A DNA stretch of 64,000 nt, from positions 12,873,787 to 12,937,786 of the forward strand of contig NC_068350.1 of assembly GCF_014633365.1 (NCBI RefSeq). The letters are read 5' to 3'. The notes under the pieces were generated by a model. That model was not told the DNA's origin. It worked only from the letters and a program-made list of their open reading frames with translations, and made no database searches. Below, one piece after another: positions 12,144 through 23,099 of the stretch. Position numbers and translations under genes: made by a program. Each line of letters opens with the position of its first letter. Positions within the stretch are counted from its first letter, which is position 1. The stretch is from Diospyros lotus (lineage: Eukaryota; Streptophyta; Magnoliopsida; Ericales; Ebenaceae).

Positions 12144-13150
12144 TGGGAGAGATAGATTATGTGGCTGAGAGGGGGAGAGACAGGTAGTAGGAAGGAAGGA
12201 AGAACGAGGAAAATTGACTTTGGGTTTATTTTATTTTATTAAAACTGGGTTGGGATGGGATTTCGTCTTGTAACTGGGGGTATAAATTAGGACAGTTGTG
12301 GAGAGGGGTCACAGGTAGTTGAAAGTGGATACAAACGCTTAGCTACACATTCAATTAGCCTACTTTTTAGTTTCTAAGCGCCGGCCGCGCGCCGTGCCAT
12401 TGCGGCTTTCCTGGCTTCGCCCACCAGCCCCACCCCCAGCCCCTTCTTCTCGGCTTAAGGCTTTTTTTTTTTTCCATAATAATTACTCCTTACTTTACTT
12501 CTCTTTTTAATATTAGATTTATTTCTTAATTTTTAGTACTAGTGTTTTCTTTTTATCTAATTTTAGCTATAGGTTATTGTCTATTTCATTAGATGTTATT
12601 ATTGATAAAGTATAACATGGTAAGATAATATAAATGTGCTAGACAATAGGGTGATATAAATGTGCTAGACAATAGGGTGATAGAAGTTATTTATCTCATA
12701 GTACAAAACACCAAAAAATTTAAGCAAAAACTAATTAACAATACGCAAAAGATCAATAAAACAATTGAATGACAAAGAATTAAAAAGTTTAACAAAGGAT
12801 AATATTGACCACTATGATAAAATTTAAAACTCGAGTAAAGTTCACGTTAATTAACTCTTTGATATTTTACAATTAATTTTACTAAGCGCACATTCCCTAG
12901 CTCGATTCCTTTTATATATGTGTAAGCTTTCTTAAGAATTTTGTCATGACACTTGTTATTAGATTTATTTGATTTCTATTATGTATTTGAGAATTGTAGT
13001 TTAATGCTTTAATCTTGAGTTAATTATATCCTTAAAATATTTGTACTAGTCAAAAAATAAAAGTGCATATAATAATTGTGGGTTCTCATTAAAAAACAAA
13101 AAAAATTAATAATAATTCAATATAACTAAAGAACCGAATGCATTCATACC
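12144..13150. other. Upstream and intergenic region, no gene seen
   Basis: The region upstream of the GPAT6-like gene carries a GC-rich island at 12375-12460. It also has a perfect tandem duplication of about 30 bp containing 'gctagacaatagggtgata' (about 12635-12690). The rest is AT-rich with no ORF. Confidence 0.45.
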
Positions 13151-13159
13151 AAAAGGTAC

Positions 13160-13590
13160 TTTTGAGATTAGCAGAGATCCGTTCCTCAGTTAACTAGCCA
13201 GATTCAGTTCGTAGTGTGGACCCATTTGACGATTTTGTATTTCAAATCGTCTCTTTAGAGTCATGTTCTTTGTTATGTTTGGTGGCTTTTAAGAGACTAG
13301 ACTATTTCTCCCCATTGAGCGATCACTTGTTTGCTTCAGGGGTCTGGTTTTAGCTTTTGTTTCTAGATGCGGATTTCGTTGTTTTGTTTATTGATGTATA
13401 TATTTTCAATTTTTTTCTTTTTTTTTATTTCTTTTAATTTTATTTTTCTTGACTCAGAGGGTGATGGTTGTTGTGCTTTAACCCTTGTTTTGTTTTGACA
13501 ATTTGGGATTTGTCCTGACTTTGGTTTGTAGTTGTTCTGATTGTGTTCTTATTTTATTTATTCTTACTTACAAAAAAAAAAAAAAAATTT
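13160..13590 (+). mobile_element. Possible 3'-truncated A-tailed retroposon (LINE-like)
   Basis: A T-rich, stop-rich body ends 'tttattcttacttac' plus about 15 A residues (13572-13587). This resembles 3' ends of plant L1-type LINEs. I see no open frame or target duplication, so it could also be a retroposed transcript. Confidence 0.3.
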
Positions 13591-14400
13591 GCAATTGTTG
13601 ATATATTAAATCATCCCATAACATTTTTTTAAGTACATATTTGATAGTGATTTGAGTGTTGGACGTACGGATTATTATGAAGCTGAAGTTTGAACCCCAT
13701 CTTCATCAAAGGCTTATTAAGGATTCAGTTACTTCACAAGACACCGGAGATACGTAAAACACAAGAGGTACATTCTGTTCAAATGTCTAATCCATAATGG
13801 TTTCCTACCATAACATGCATAATGCATTCACTGTTACTTCTTGTCACCTCAATGAGACTTTCATGCTATATGATCTGCTCAAGTGGGTACATTTCAATTG
13901 CATGAAGCATTTGATAGATCTAATTAATTGCAAAGAAGCAAAAGAGAAGAAAATAGAAGAATGAACAAGGATTTGTTCTAGCTAGAGTTGTTTAATGATT
14001 TGTTATATATATATATATATATTTATATGGTGATCAAATTTGAAATTTTTGACCAAAGTCGAGCCAATTACAAATTCAAAACGAATTAACCAAATTCAAA
14101 TAAATTTGGGTTTGATTGGGTTGAGACTTAGGTTTTAAATGTTTACTGATACATCAAAGTTTTATAATTCAAGACTTGTGATACCCTAAAATATTAAGAT
14201 TTATAAAATTTATTTTAATATAAATTTTTAAAAAATAGCAAGTACAAGCAAAATGAGGAAAAAAAAAAGTATATAAATAAATAACATACCTTTAATATCA
14301 TTTATAGAAGTTGGGTTCGATCGAATTTATAGACCCCAATGGTCTAATATTGATCTGACTTAATATCAATCAAGTCTTGTTATATTTTTTGTGAATCATC
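13591..14400. other. Intergenic, no gene seen
   Basis: AT-rich spacer with a (TA)n run at about 14003-14022. No feature was supported. Confidence 0.45.
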
Positions 14401-15060
14401 AAATGTGACCCATAGGATTAGGGGTCATTAGGCAACCATGGGCTGCCTTTTAGGCGTCCACTGGAGAGCCAATGTGCAGCCACCTTTGGGTCAGCCCAAT
14501 CCCTTGGTTTTTTGGTCTTCTGTCGTGTTGCCTGCAATCGTTCCTTTTGCACGATCTTATCCAGGCCGTCTGTGCTGCTTTATTAAGAGCAATCCCAGCC
14601 ATTCAATCACTTTATTTATCACGTCTCGAGATTGATGATTCGTGAGAAGGAAAAGACGAAAGAACAGAGGGATTCGAAGGTGGTCATCATTTAGGGTTTC
14701 TACTTTTTCTCTCCCTCTGTTCTCTCTATCTGTAAATGTTGTATAGTCCGTCTTCTTTTTTCGTGTTCTCTGGTTTTTGTCTTGATCACATGTAAGCTCT
14801 TAATCTGTTAGTGATTCTGAGCGTTTTTGTATTGAAAATCAGGGTTGTTTTTGGGGTTTTTGATTTCATTGTAATCGGATTGAATATATTAGTGGAGTGA
14901 GCTCTTCTCACCGGAGCTCAAGTGGACGTAGCCCCTATTTTGGGGTGAATCACTATAAATCTTCTGTCTCTTATTTCGTTTATATCTTTATTTCATCAGA
15001 GTCGATTTTGACAGTGTGTGCGTGTGGAGATTTGCTATCTCTGTTTGTTTGTAATAAGTC
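14400..15060 (+). repeat. Possible Copia-type LTR remnant
   Basis: The stretch 14890-14990 has 'caagtggacgtagcccc' and 'gggtgaatcactataaatc'. This resembles the U5 part of Tork/Tnt1-like Copia LTRs ('ggacgtagcc ... gaaccacgtaaatctt'). A CT-rich leader precedes it (14695-14740). The boundaries and a partner LTR were not found. Confidence 0.3.
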
Positions 15061-16082
15061 TAAATAATTAATTAGCATTGGAACCAAATTATGTAGAAAA
15101 AATTTCAAACCAAATTGATTAGATTAAATTGACTTACTTAAAAGAGTGATTCTTGAGTCTATCAAGGCCTACGATCCGTTAATTTGTTCCACTTTTCATA
15201 TTTCCAAATATACAAATGAGTTATATGTTAGAACTAACCCAAGAGCTATGGTCGGATCTTCCATGAGGCTTATTAGGCAATTGTCTCATGGCCCATGGAA
15301 ATTTCACTACTTAGGGGCCCATATATTGAAAACATCCCAATTTATAAGGGACCATTGCCCAGCTGCCCACCCCTTTCTTGTCTGCAAAATTTCGCTGCTC
15401 GGTCGGCAATCGCTTGTCCTCCCCGGCTCGCTGCTCAGTCGCTCGCCCTTGTGGGTTGTGGCCGGTGGCTCGATGCCTCTTGCTCCGTCGCTCATTGTCG
15501 CTAGTGGTTTGCTGCCTCTCAATTGCCGATTGGCTCATTAGATTCAGTCTTTCAGATCTACTTCAACTTTCAGCGATTACATTTCGAGGGCCCATTTTTA
15601 CATTTTGTCTTAGGGTCCCAAAAACTCAGATACGGCACTGCCAAGAGTTTGTGCAGTGCATGGGGTCAAAACATAAATTGAATTAAAAATAAGACACAAT
15701 AATGTTAGAAACAGAATTTTTGGCGTTGGGGTTGAAGGATGCACAAAATAGAGAATATAATTGACAGAGAAATTACTATATATGTGGCGTTTAGTTTGGA
15801 TCTGGGGTGGTGCTTGCTGCTTGTTTGGCTCTTGGATAATGTTGGTCATTTAATTTGCTGGTCTTCCATGTTGCTGATTTATTTTGTTGTGGTAATCTTA
15901 TACTGGGGTTTCCAATGCATTAGCTCCTCTCTACAAGCCATGGCCAAATGCTTGTATGTTCGAAGAAGAACGAACAAATAAAAATGAATAATAAAAGGAA
16001 TAAAATGTTATTAACCACTTCGCCTTTTTATTTTCTTCCCAGGCTTAGACCAAATTTGTCTGCTTCAACTTGAGTCACTATA
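15061..16082. other. Intergenic with a GC-richer unidentified stretch
   Basis: 15290-15600 is markedly richer in C and G and has overlapping ORFs in several frames (15146-15541, 15378-15686 and minus-strand ones). None resembles a known protein. Open frames on both strands point to low stop density rather than coding. No host gene was supported. Confidence 0.4.
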
Positions 16083-16090
16083 CCCGTGGG
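16083..16090. repeat. 8-bp target-site duplication of the hAT element, left copy
   Basis: CCCGTGGG sits immediately before the left terminus and recurs at 19412-19419. Eight-base duplications are diagnostic of hAT transposons. Confidence 0.95.
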
Positions 16091-16107
16091 TAGACATGGC
16101 CAAAATT

Positions 16108-16325
16108 GAACCGGACCGGCGGTTCGAACCGGAACCGGACCGGCCGGAACCGGACCCGGAACCGGCCGAACCGGAACCGGAACCGGAACCGGACCGAACC
16201 GGCGAAATTCGGTCCGGTTCCGGTTCAAGGTTCCGGAGAACCGGAACCGCCGGTTCCGCGGAACCGGAACCGGAACCGCCGGTTCCGCTGAACCGGAACC
16301 GCCGGTTCCGGTTCCGCGGAACCGG
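16108..16325. repeat. Left subterminal GAACCGG array of the hAT element
   Basis: Dense short repeats of GGAACCGG and GGTTCCGG occur in direct and inverted order, separated by 0-10 bases. Chance ORFs rich in Pro, Glu and Arg in this tract reflect the repeat, not genes. Confidence 0.85.
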
Positions 16326-16530
16326 CCCCCCCCACCCCCCGTGCGCGTGCGGCCGCGCACGGTGCACCCCCCCCTCCCCCCGTGCGCGGCCCCCCCCCCC
16401 CCCTCCCCCCCCGTGCGCGGCGCACCCCCCCCCCCCCAACGGTCCAAATTGGACCGTTGGACAGCCCCCCCCCCCCCCCCCCCCCAACGGTCCAAATTGG
16501 ATTGGACCGTTGGACCCCCCCCTCAAACTT
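16320..16530. repeat. C-run and palindrome tract in the hAT leader
   Basis: Runs of up to 16-20 C alternate with 'gtgcgcggc' and with two copies of a near-perfect palindrome, AACGGTCCAAATTGGACCG... (16438-16458 and 16486-16513). The second copy has a 5-bp internal duplication. It lies between the subterminal array and the TATA box. Confidence 0.8.
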
Positions 16531-16560
16531 TTTTTTTTTTTTTAAATTTTATAATTCCTA

Positions 16561-16572
16561 TCTATATATACC
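16561..16572 (+). promoter_or_regulatory. TATA box of the hAT transposase gene
   Basis: CTATATATACC is followed at about 30 bases by CACTTTCTCTCTAT, a typical plant initiator and pyrimidine-rich leader. The transposase ATG is at 16812, so the leader is about 200 bases and AT-rich. Confidence 0.6.
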
Positions 16573-16811
16573 CCTCCCTCCCCCACTCATTTTTCACACT
16601 TTCTCTCTATCTCTCTCTCTCTCTCTCAAGTCTCAAGCTATTATTATTCTCTCAATTTTGTCTCTCATTTAATATTTTAATTTCAATTTCTTCAATCTTC
16701 TCATTTTGTTATTTATCAATTTATTCAATTATATTATTAATTATTTATTACTTGTTACTATATTATTTTATCATTATTATATTTTTTTATTATCATACTT
16801 TTTTCAAAAAA

Positions 16812-18836
16812 ATGGCAAGTGAAGGTAGAAATGTTGAAAATGTTGAGTTTGAAGCTCAAAATTTTCAAACACAAGAGAGTGAAACTCAACAAAAGGGAGG
16901 TGGAAAAATTTCTACTTCTGATATTTTTAATATTCATTTCAAGAAAACACCAAAAGGAGATGGTAAATTTGATGTATCTTGTAATTATTGTAATCAAGTA
17001 TACAAATTCAAGCAAGGAGGTGGATATGGTACTTTCGCCCGACATTTGCAAACAAAGCACCCGCTCAAGGTTGGATTGAGCCGCGATCAAACACAAATAT
17101 CCGGGTTTGCTACCTCTTCAAACTCTCCTCAATTATTTCATTATAATGAAGCTAATTGTAGGTCTGGTTTAGCTGAAATGGTAGCAATTGATCATTTATC
17201 TTTTAGTTTTGGTGAAAAATTAGGTTTTACTCGATTTTGTCAAAACTTTGTTAATCCTAGTTTTAAATCAATTCCTAGAAATACTTTGAAAAGGAATTTG
17301 TTAAAATTGTTTAAAAACTCAAAAATTGAATTGATAACATATTTTCAAAACAATAATATTAATGTTTCTATTTGTAGTGATATTTGGAGTGATCATTGGC
17401 AAACTCATTCATATATGGGTATTACTTGTCATTGGGTTGATGAAAATTATGTTTTACAAAAAAGAATTCTTGCGTATCGATGTTTTGATGAAAGTCATAA
17501 TGCTGAAAATATTTGTAGAATAATTCAACAAATTTTACAAGAATATAGATTAGTTAATAGAATTTTTTCAATTTCTTTTGATAATGCATCGGCTAATACT
17601 GCTTCTATTAATGAATTGAAAAGAATTTGCCAACCAAATTTTGGTGGAAGATTTTTTCATGTTAGATGTGCATGTCATGTTTTAAATTTATGTGTTCAAG
17701 ATGGTATTAAGTCACTTAATTCTTATTTAGATCCAATTAGAAATGTTATTTCTTATATTTGGGTACACCCTCGAACTGCAAAAGCATGGGTACATTTTTG
17801 CACCTCCAATGGTCAAACCCCAAAACGTTTTTCAAAAGATGTCCCTACTCGTTGGAACTCAACTTTTAAATTACTTAATCAATCTTTTGAATATAAAGAT
17901 TTATTGTGTTCTTTTGCAGCAAATTATATTCCACAATATCCTATTTTTCCAACTATGTGGAATGTTTGTAGTTCAATTTTGAATATTTTACGAATTTTTA
18001 ATGATGCTACTCATACACTTAGTAGTGTTTATAAACCAACTTCACATCAATTTTTAATAGAAGCAATGAATGTGGCCGGTGTATTAATGGAAGGAATTAA
18101 TGTTGAAGAAATTTGTCATGCTGTTTTAGAAATGAGAGAAAAATGGTTACGTTATTATCAATTTATTCCTGAAATTTTTCTTGTTACTATGGTATTTGAT
18201 CCTAGGTGTAAATTTGATGGTTTAATTGAGTGTTTGTCTAACTATTATTCGTTGTTAGGATTAGAAAATAATGAAGAAATTGATGTGAATATTATAATTT
18301 CTAAGGTTAGAACTTTATGCAATCAATTATATGAAGCATATGTTATTGCTCCTAGTAGTGAAGAATCATTTCCATCCATGGCTCCGCATTCCTCTTCCTC
18401 CCAACCAATGAAATGGGGTCATAAATTTTTAGATCAAAGGAGGAAAAAACCTAGATCGAGCTCACATTCGGAGCTCGAAACTTATCTAACCACAGTTTTT
18501 GAGTTTGGTGATGATACAGGTTTAAATTTTGAAATTTTGGAGTGGTGGAAAAGGCACAAGGAGACATTTCCAACTCTTGCAATTATTGCAAGTCAACTTC
18601 TTGCAGTTCCAGCTTCAACTGTAGCCGTTGAACAAACATTCAGTAGTGGAGGCAACATTTTGGACGAAAGAAGATCAAGATTGGCTCCAGAATCATTGGA
18701 AGCTCAAGTTTGCCTCGATGATTGGGAAAGAGCTAACATGCGACGTCAAGAAGAACTTATCCATTCATCATCATCTGACGAATGGGTTAATGATGGTTCA
18801 ACAACGGCGACTTCCGACTCCAATGAAGATGCGTAG
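16812..18836 (+). CDS. hAT transposase (zf-BED and hAT-C dimerisation), intact frame
   Basis: This is a 674-residue protein. I chose the ATG at 16812 (A-rich context, MASEG...) because the frame upstream only translates the CT- and C-rich leader. Domains in order: BED zinc finger at about 45-90 with C57-x2-C60 and H78-x4-H83; an RNase H-like core with candidate catalytic Asp in SDIWSD (D190) and SFDNAS (D257); the RCACHVLNL motif (285-293) common in plant hATs; and a C-terminal dimerisation domain at about 564-641 with EWW and the stretch from 'PASTVAVEQTFS' to 'LDERR'. The tail is Ser/Asp-rich. It cuts and pastes the element by binding the terminal and subterminal repeats. No stop or frameshift was found and no intron is needed. 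It is related to DAYSLEEPER/RICESLEEPER-type proteins, but I cannot fix the subfamily. Confidence 0.93.
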   Translation: MASEGRNVENVEFEAQNFQTQESETQQKGGGKISTSDIFNIHFKKTPKGDGKFDVSCNYCNQVYKFKQGGGYGTFARHLQTKHPLKVGLSRDQTQISGFATSSNSPQLFHYNEANCRSGLAEMVAIDHLSFSFGEKLGFTRFCQNFVNPSFKSIPRNTLKRNLLKLFKNSKIELITYFQNNNINVSICSDIWSDHWQTHSYMGITCHWVDENYVLQKRILAYRCFDESHNAENICRIIQQILQEYRLVNRIFSISFDNASANTASINELKRICQPNFGGRFFHVRCACHVLNLCVQDGIKSLNSYLDPIRNVISYIWVHPRTAKAWVHFCTSNGQTPKRFSKDVPTRWNSTFKLLNQSFEYKDLLCSFAANYIPQYPIFPTMWNVCSSILNILRIFNDATHTLSSVYKPTSHQFLIEAMNVAGVLMEGINVEEICHAVLEMREKWLRYYQFIPEIFLVTMVFDPRCKFDGLIECLSNYYSLLGLENNEEIDVNIIISKVRTLCNQLYEAYVIAPSSEESFPSMAPHSSSSQPMKWGHKFLDQRRKKPRSSSHSELETYLTTVFEFGDDTGLNFEILEWWKRHKETFPTLAIIASQLLAVPASTVAVEQTFSSGGNILDERRSRLAPESLEAQVCLDDWERANMRRQEELIHSSSSDEWVNDGSTTATSDSNEDA

Positions 18837-19197
18837 GATCCAAGTCCATATTTTATTTTTTTTCACATTTGTAAAAATTAATTACTTGTATTACATTTTT
18901 GTTGTAATTATTTTTTAATGAAATTAAGTCTAATTCTATTTTTTATTTTTTATTTTTCACATTTGTAAAAATTAATTACTTATATTACATACTTGTTTAG
19001 TTGTTTTAATTATTTTTAATGAAATTATTACTTATATTTCTTCAATTTTTAGTAGTGTTTTTTTATTAAAAATATGGTTGAGAATATTTATATTTACAAT
19101 TACATTTAACAATTAAAAATCGAAACCAAACCGAACCGAACAACGGAACAAGGACCAAAATTGAATACAACAATATTTAAAAAAAAATTAAAAAAAT

Positions 19198-19400
19198 TCG
19201 GTTTGAACCGGAACCGGAACCGTTGACCGAACCGGCTCAAACCGTTGACCGAACCGGTCCAAACCGTTGACCGAACCGGCACGAACCGGAACCGGAACCG
19301 AACCGTCCCAAACCGCCCTTGGGCGGTTCGGTTCAGGTTCAAAGATTTCTTGAACCGGAACCGGCGGTTCATGAACCGGAACCGGCGGTTCATGAACCGT
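19198..19400. repeat. Right subterminal GAACCGG array of the hAT element
   Basis: Repeated GAACCGG, 'ccgttgaccgaaccgg' (three tandem copies at about 19220-19280) and 'ggttcatgaaccgg' units mirror the left array. Confidence 0.85.
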
Positions 19401-19411
19401 GGCCATGTCTA

Positions 19412-19419
19412 CCCGTGGG
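19412..19419. repeat. 8-bp target-site duplication of the hAT element, right copy
   Basis: CCCGTGGG is identical to the copy at 16083-16090. Confidence 0.95.
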
Positions 19420-20152
19420 TAGCATTTTTTAAAATATATAAGATAAAGTTGTATCAAGATAAGATTGAAATATTTTTTGGACTAAAATATAGAAAAGTAT
19501 TTTAAAATTTTTATCAAGTTATTTGTTAAAATTTTTGAAATGTACTAGAGGGCATACACGTTATTTTTTCTTAAGTAGTGTTTGTTAAAATGAGTAAGAT
19601 AATATTGTATCAAGATAAAATTAGAATGTTTTCCGAATGAAAATATGAAATGGTTAAAATAAAGTCGAGAAGAATTATAAGATTTTTATTAAATTATTTG
19701 TTAAATTTTTTAGAATGCACTGAATGACACAAGCGTAATTTTTTTATATCTATAAAGACCAAAATATGCTTATCTTGAAGGGGGGAAGGGGGGAGATAAG
19801 TATATTTAAAAAAATCCAGATAAGAAGTCAAGTGATTTCTTTTTCAAGGGTTACCAAATAAGTTTAACAAATATATTGAAAATAACAAAAGTCTGGAATA
19901 TTTTTCGTATTTTATATTTTTTTTGTCTATTGATTAACAAACACTATCTTATCTATAAGACTTAAGATATATTTATCTTGAGGGGGAGAGTGATAAACAT
20001 ATATGAAAAAATTTAGATAAAAAAGTCACCTGATTTCTTTTTTAAGAGTTATCAAATAAGTTTAATAAATACATTAAAAAGAACAAAAATCTAAAATATT
20101 TTTTGTATTTTACCCTTTTCGGTCCATATCTTGATTAACAAACCTACCATAA
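19418..20152 (+). mobile_element. Outer MITE, split by a second copy of the same family
   Basis: The left part (19418-19574: 'taagataaagttgtatcaag' through 'cacgttattttttcttaa') and the right part (from about 19948: 'cttaagatatatttatcttgaggggg' to 'ttaacaaacctacc') together match the full copy at 36393-36762. The ends form a degenerate inverted repeat of the type GGTAGnnTTTnTTAA. There is no coding capacity. Confidence 0.65.
19575..19947 (+). mobile_element. Inner MITE copy (TTA target duplication likely)
   Basis: The copy starts GTAGTGTTTGTTAAAA and ends TTAACAAACACTATC, giving an inverted repeat of about 13 bp. TTA flanks it within a base or two on both sides ('tcTTAag...tcTTAtc'), which would suit a PIF/Harbinger (Tourist-like) MITE; this assignment is tentative. 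It carries a G-rich 'ggggggaaggggggag' block near 19779. Confidence 0.65.
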
Positions 20153-21179
20153 TAATTATCAAGTGTTCTAACTTTTAAGGGCTTAAATGCATCTTAAGGA
20201 GTGAATTAAGGACTTAATGATGGATTCTAACTTACATCCTTTAGTATAAACATGATGTTTTTGTTAACACAAGATTCACTGGTGTAGTGAAGTAGTAATC
20301 TTCCCTCTTCACCCTGCCAACATATCCTAATGTATAAAAGGACTCCCTGAAATTAATCCATTGATGCTTCAGTTTGTTTTTGCTATCATTAAAGATGATG
20401 ATTCAAATAGGGTTGACTGAATTATTGTGAAGTTTAACATTAGACTCACTAAATCGTTAATTCATAAGTTACACTAAATGCGTTCTCATTGTGAATGTGA
20501 AAAAAAGAAAGAAAAAGAAAAACATAAAAGGAAACAGAGAAGGGAGTGATAGTGGTGCAGACGTCCTTCCACTTTAGCAAAAAAATATCTTGTGGCTCTT
20601 CAAACTTTTAAAACATCCTATTAGATATATCTATTTTTAAAAAATAAAACTATTAAATATTTTTTAATTTATATTAAATTAAATTCACTTTTATACTTTA
20701 CCAAAAAGGTCAAACTTGCTTAAAAAATATTTAATAGTTTCATTTATTAAATTCTTTTTAAAAAAAATTAGATTGTCACATGACTTTTTTTTTTTTATAA
20801 AGTACATGGATATATTTAATTTAATACAAATTAAAAAGAATTTAATAATTCTATTTTTTTTTTGAAATATAGGTGTTTAATGAAATGTTTTGAAAGTTTA
20901 AGATGTCACAAGACTTTTTTACTAAAGTACAAGATTACATTTATGTCACCGAAGATAAATTAGTGAATGGGTGGGAGATTTAGATTCAACTTCAAATTAA
21001 TACTTATTATAAGGTAATTAATTGTTACAATTAAAAACATTAGTTATGTGGGTTGAACTGAAAAATGTTATTTAAATATTCAATTGTGACACTTTTAGTG
21101 ATATTTATTTATTAATTTATTATATTTTATGTCACATTAATAAAAATGTATAACATATTAATACATAAATATAACAAAA
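20153..21179. other. Intergenic, no gene seen
   Basis: AT-rich spacer. 20570-20930 contains two loosely repeated phrases ('ttaatagtttcattt', 'tttaataattctattt') in opposite orientations, possibly a decayed inverted-repeat element. Nothing further could be supported. Confidence 0.4.
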
Positions 21180-21720
21180 ATGTCACATTTGAGGGGGTCT
21201 TAATAGCAATTTAAATGTACAATGCAGATATAGATATTGTTCCTTCCTGGCCAAAGGAGAATGATCGGAGATGGAGTGTGGGCTCCGACAACGGGTCTGT
21301 TCGAGGGGCGGTTGACACCTGCAAGCACTCCAACGGTCGAGTGAGTAAGAGAGTAAAAAGATGCAGTGTACCTGTAGGTCAGAGATGAGAACATACATTG
21401 CTTCTGAAGAAAGCTATTTGATATAGAAGGAGGAAATGTCCTCCTGTATGCATGAGTCATGCGTTTGCAGGTGATAGGACTGGCTATCCAGCACCGGTGG
21501 AGGTTCTAGGTGGTAGCATAGTGGCGACAGGACCCTCATTAATGTGGATGGGATTCGCCATTAATGAGGATGGGATCTAAGACTGCCGCACGGACATCCA
21601 GTGAGAGTCGCAATGATGCCATGGCAGGCTGGTGCGAGGCCAAGGCTGGATCCAGAATGAAGACCAGATTAGGTCTAAGGAAAGGGCCGAGATTGGGCCA
21701 GACGGTCTAATTATCATTTT
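21180..21720. repeat. GC-richer repeat-like block, unidentified
   Basis: The block contains 'gtgtgggctccgacaacggg' and 'cctgcaagcactccaacggtc', phrases of the kind found in plant LTR or DNA-transposon ends. No terminus, ORF or partner copy was found here. The small minus-strand ORFs (21183-21398, 21200-21460) overlap each other in different frames and are not credible. Confidence 0.3.
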
Positions 21721-23099
21721 CTATTAATTAATGTTGTTAAATGAGAGCTCTAAAAATTGAATTTCTCACAAGTGAGTTCTATTCTTGGAAAGCGAACATG
21801 AACTCTTGGAAGAGACCAGCTACCTGATACGCATAAAAATATTTTTCTTTATACCTACAACAATTCAATGTGTTTAGTAATTATTGCTTATAAATCTAAG
21901 ACAAATAACAAATTGAGAAGCCATTAAGACCGTAACAAAAAATTATGGACAGTGTTATATGTATCGACGAGATGACAAGTTCAATGATCGAATCATATTT
22001 CATAAATCAAATTTTATCATCAATCATCATGAGGCCAAGAACGAGAGTAGCCCAGGTTTCACAAAGCCCACTCAAACTTCATCTGCAAATAAAGCCCGAT
22101 CGGACTTGCTTCATGAGGTTCGATCGAGCTTCATTAGCAACGAAGCCCAGTACTTCATCCAGAGATGACAATGACAAATTGAGTAAGGGTATTTTTATTA
22201 TTTTACGTCCTTAGTCATTCTCTTGGTAATTCAATTATTTGTATAAGTGGCATTTTTTAAAAGACATATAGGGTAAAAAAAGAAAATAAATGTCTTTGCC
22301 TTGCCAACCAAAAGGTTACTTGGAAGTACCGCAAGCTTGAGGAAATTTACTAGAATCACTCAATGCAATTATATAAGGTTGATAATTAACTCAAAATAAA
22401 TGTACATAATTATTTTTAATTATTTTTTTAAAAAAATATTTTTAATCATTCAAACAAACTAATTATACTCTATAATCATTCAAATAAACTAATTACACTC
22501 TATAGGTATTTTTTTTTAAAATGTACTTATACTAAAAATGTGATCATATGGTCAAAACTAATTAGGTTTAAACTTAAATAAAATGACAGATTTGCAAAAT
22601 TAGTTGATAGGGTCAAAACTGATGAAGGGATTAAAAAGTATAATCAATTTATTTGAGTGCCTCAAAATGATTCTTTTTCTTCAGAAAAGTGATTAAAAAT
22701 AATTTTTTTAGACATATATATATATATGTAAGTACCTTACTCGGGTTGTCATTTAGTTTTGTTTTTTTTTTTTTCGCTTTTGGACAATGTCATTTTAAGT
22801 GGGTGTAACAGTGGGTTGGACCATTTGATAATAACTTTTTAAACTAAATCATGATTAACAGTGTTCCTATCTTTCAAATTAGGGTGAATTGTATGGATAT
22901 CTTCATTGTTTTGGTTCGTCTTCATTGCTAGTGCACAACCTATCAGCAACGGGTGGTTCTCTGGAACTCAGGGAGCAAGGAATGGGGGAGGGGAGGGGAG
23001 GGGAGGGGAGGCTCAATCAAGAAGAAGACAAAGTGGAAGACAATTGATGATTTGAATCAATAGGGGTGTCTATATATTTTACCATCTAAGTTATAATTA
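21721..23099. other. Intergenic, no gene seen
   Basis: AT-rich spacer. A (GGGGA)n block lies at about 22985-23012 and a (TA)n at about 22715-22728. The 89-codon ORF at 21945 has no recognisable features. Confidence 0.4.

Larger units (their letters stand above)
16091..19411 (+). mobile_element. Complete hAT-superfamily DNA transposon (3321 bp)
   Basis: The element has perfect 11-bp terminal inverted repeats, TAGACATGGCC at 16091-16101 and its complement at 19401-19411, and a perfect 8-bp duplication CCCGTGGG. Both subterminal regions (about 16108-16325 and 19198-19400) are packed with GAACCGG/CCGGTTC motifs in both orientations, the usual layout of transposase-binding sites. In between are a TATA box, a CT-rich leader and one uninterrupted transposase frame. 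All parts needed for an autonomous element are visible. It sits against the left edge of a MITE at 19418. Confidence 0.95.

Noticed and set aside
15307..15541. Overlapping ORFs on both strands at 15.3-15.5 kb
   Set aside because: Both strands are open because the tract is GC-richer and poor in stops. No protein was recognised.
16028..16545. Pro/Glu/Gly/Arg-rich ORFs on both strands at the left end of the hAT element
   Set aside because: They are translations of the GAACCGG array and C-runs in several frames. The real transposase starts at 16812.
16341..16811. N-terminal extension of the transposase frame by 157 codons
   Set aside because: It covers the C-run tract, the TATA box and the AT-rich leader. 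The protein from 16812 has a complete BED domain and a good start context.
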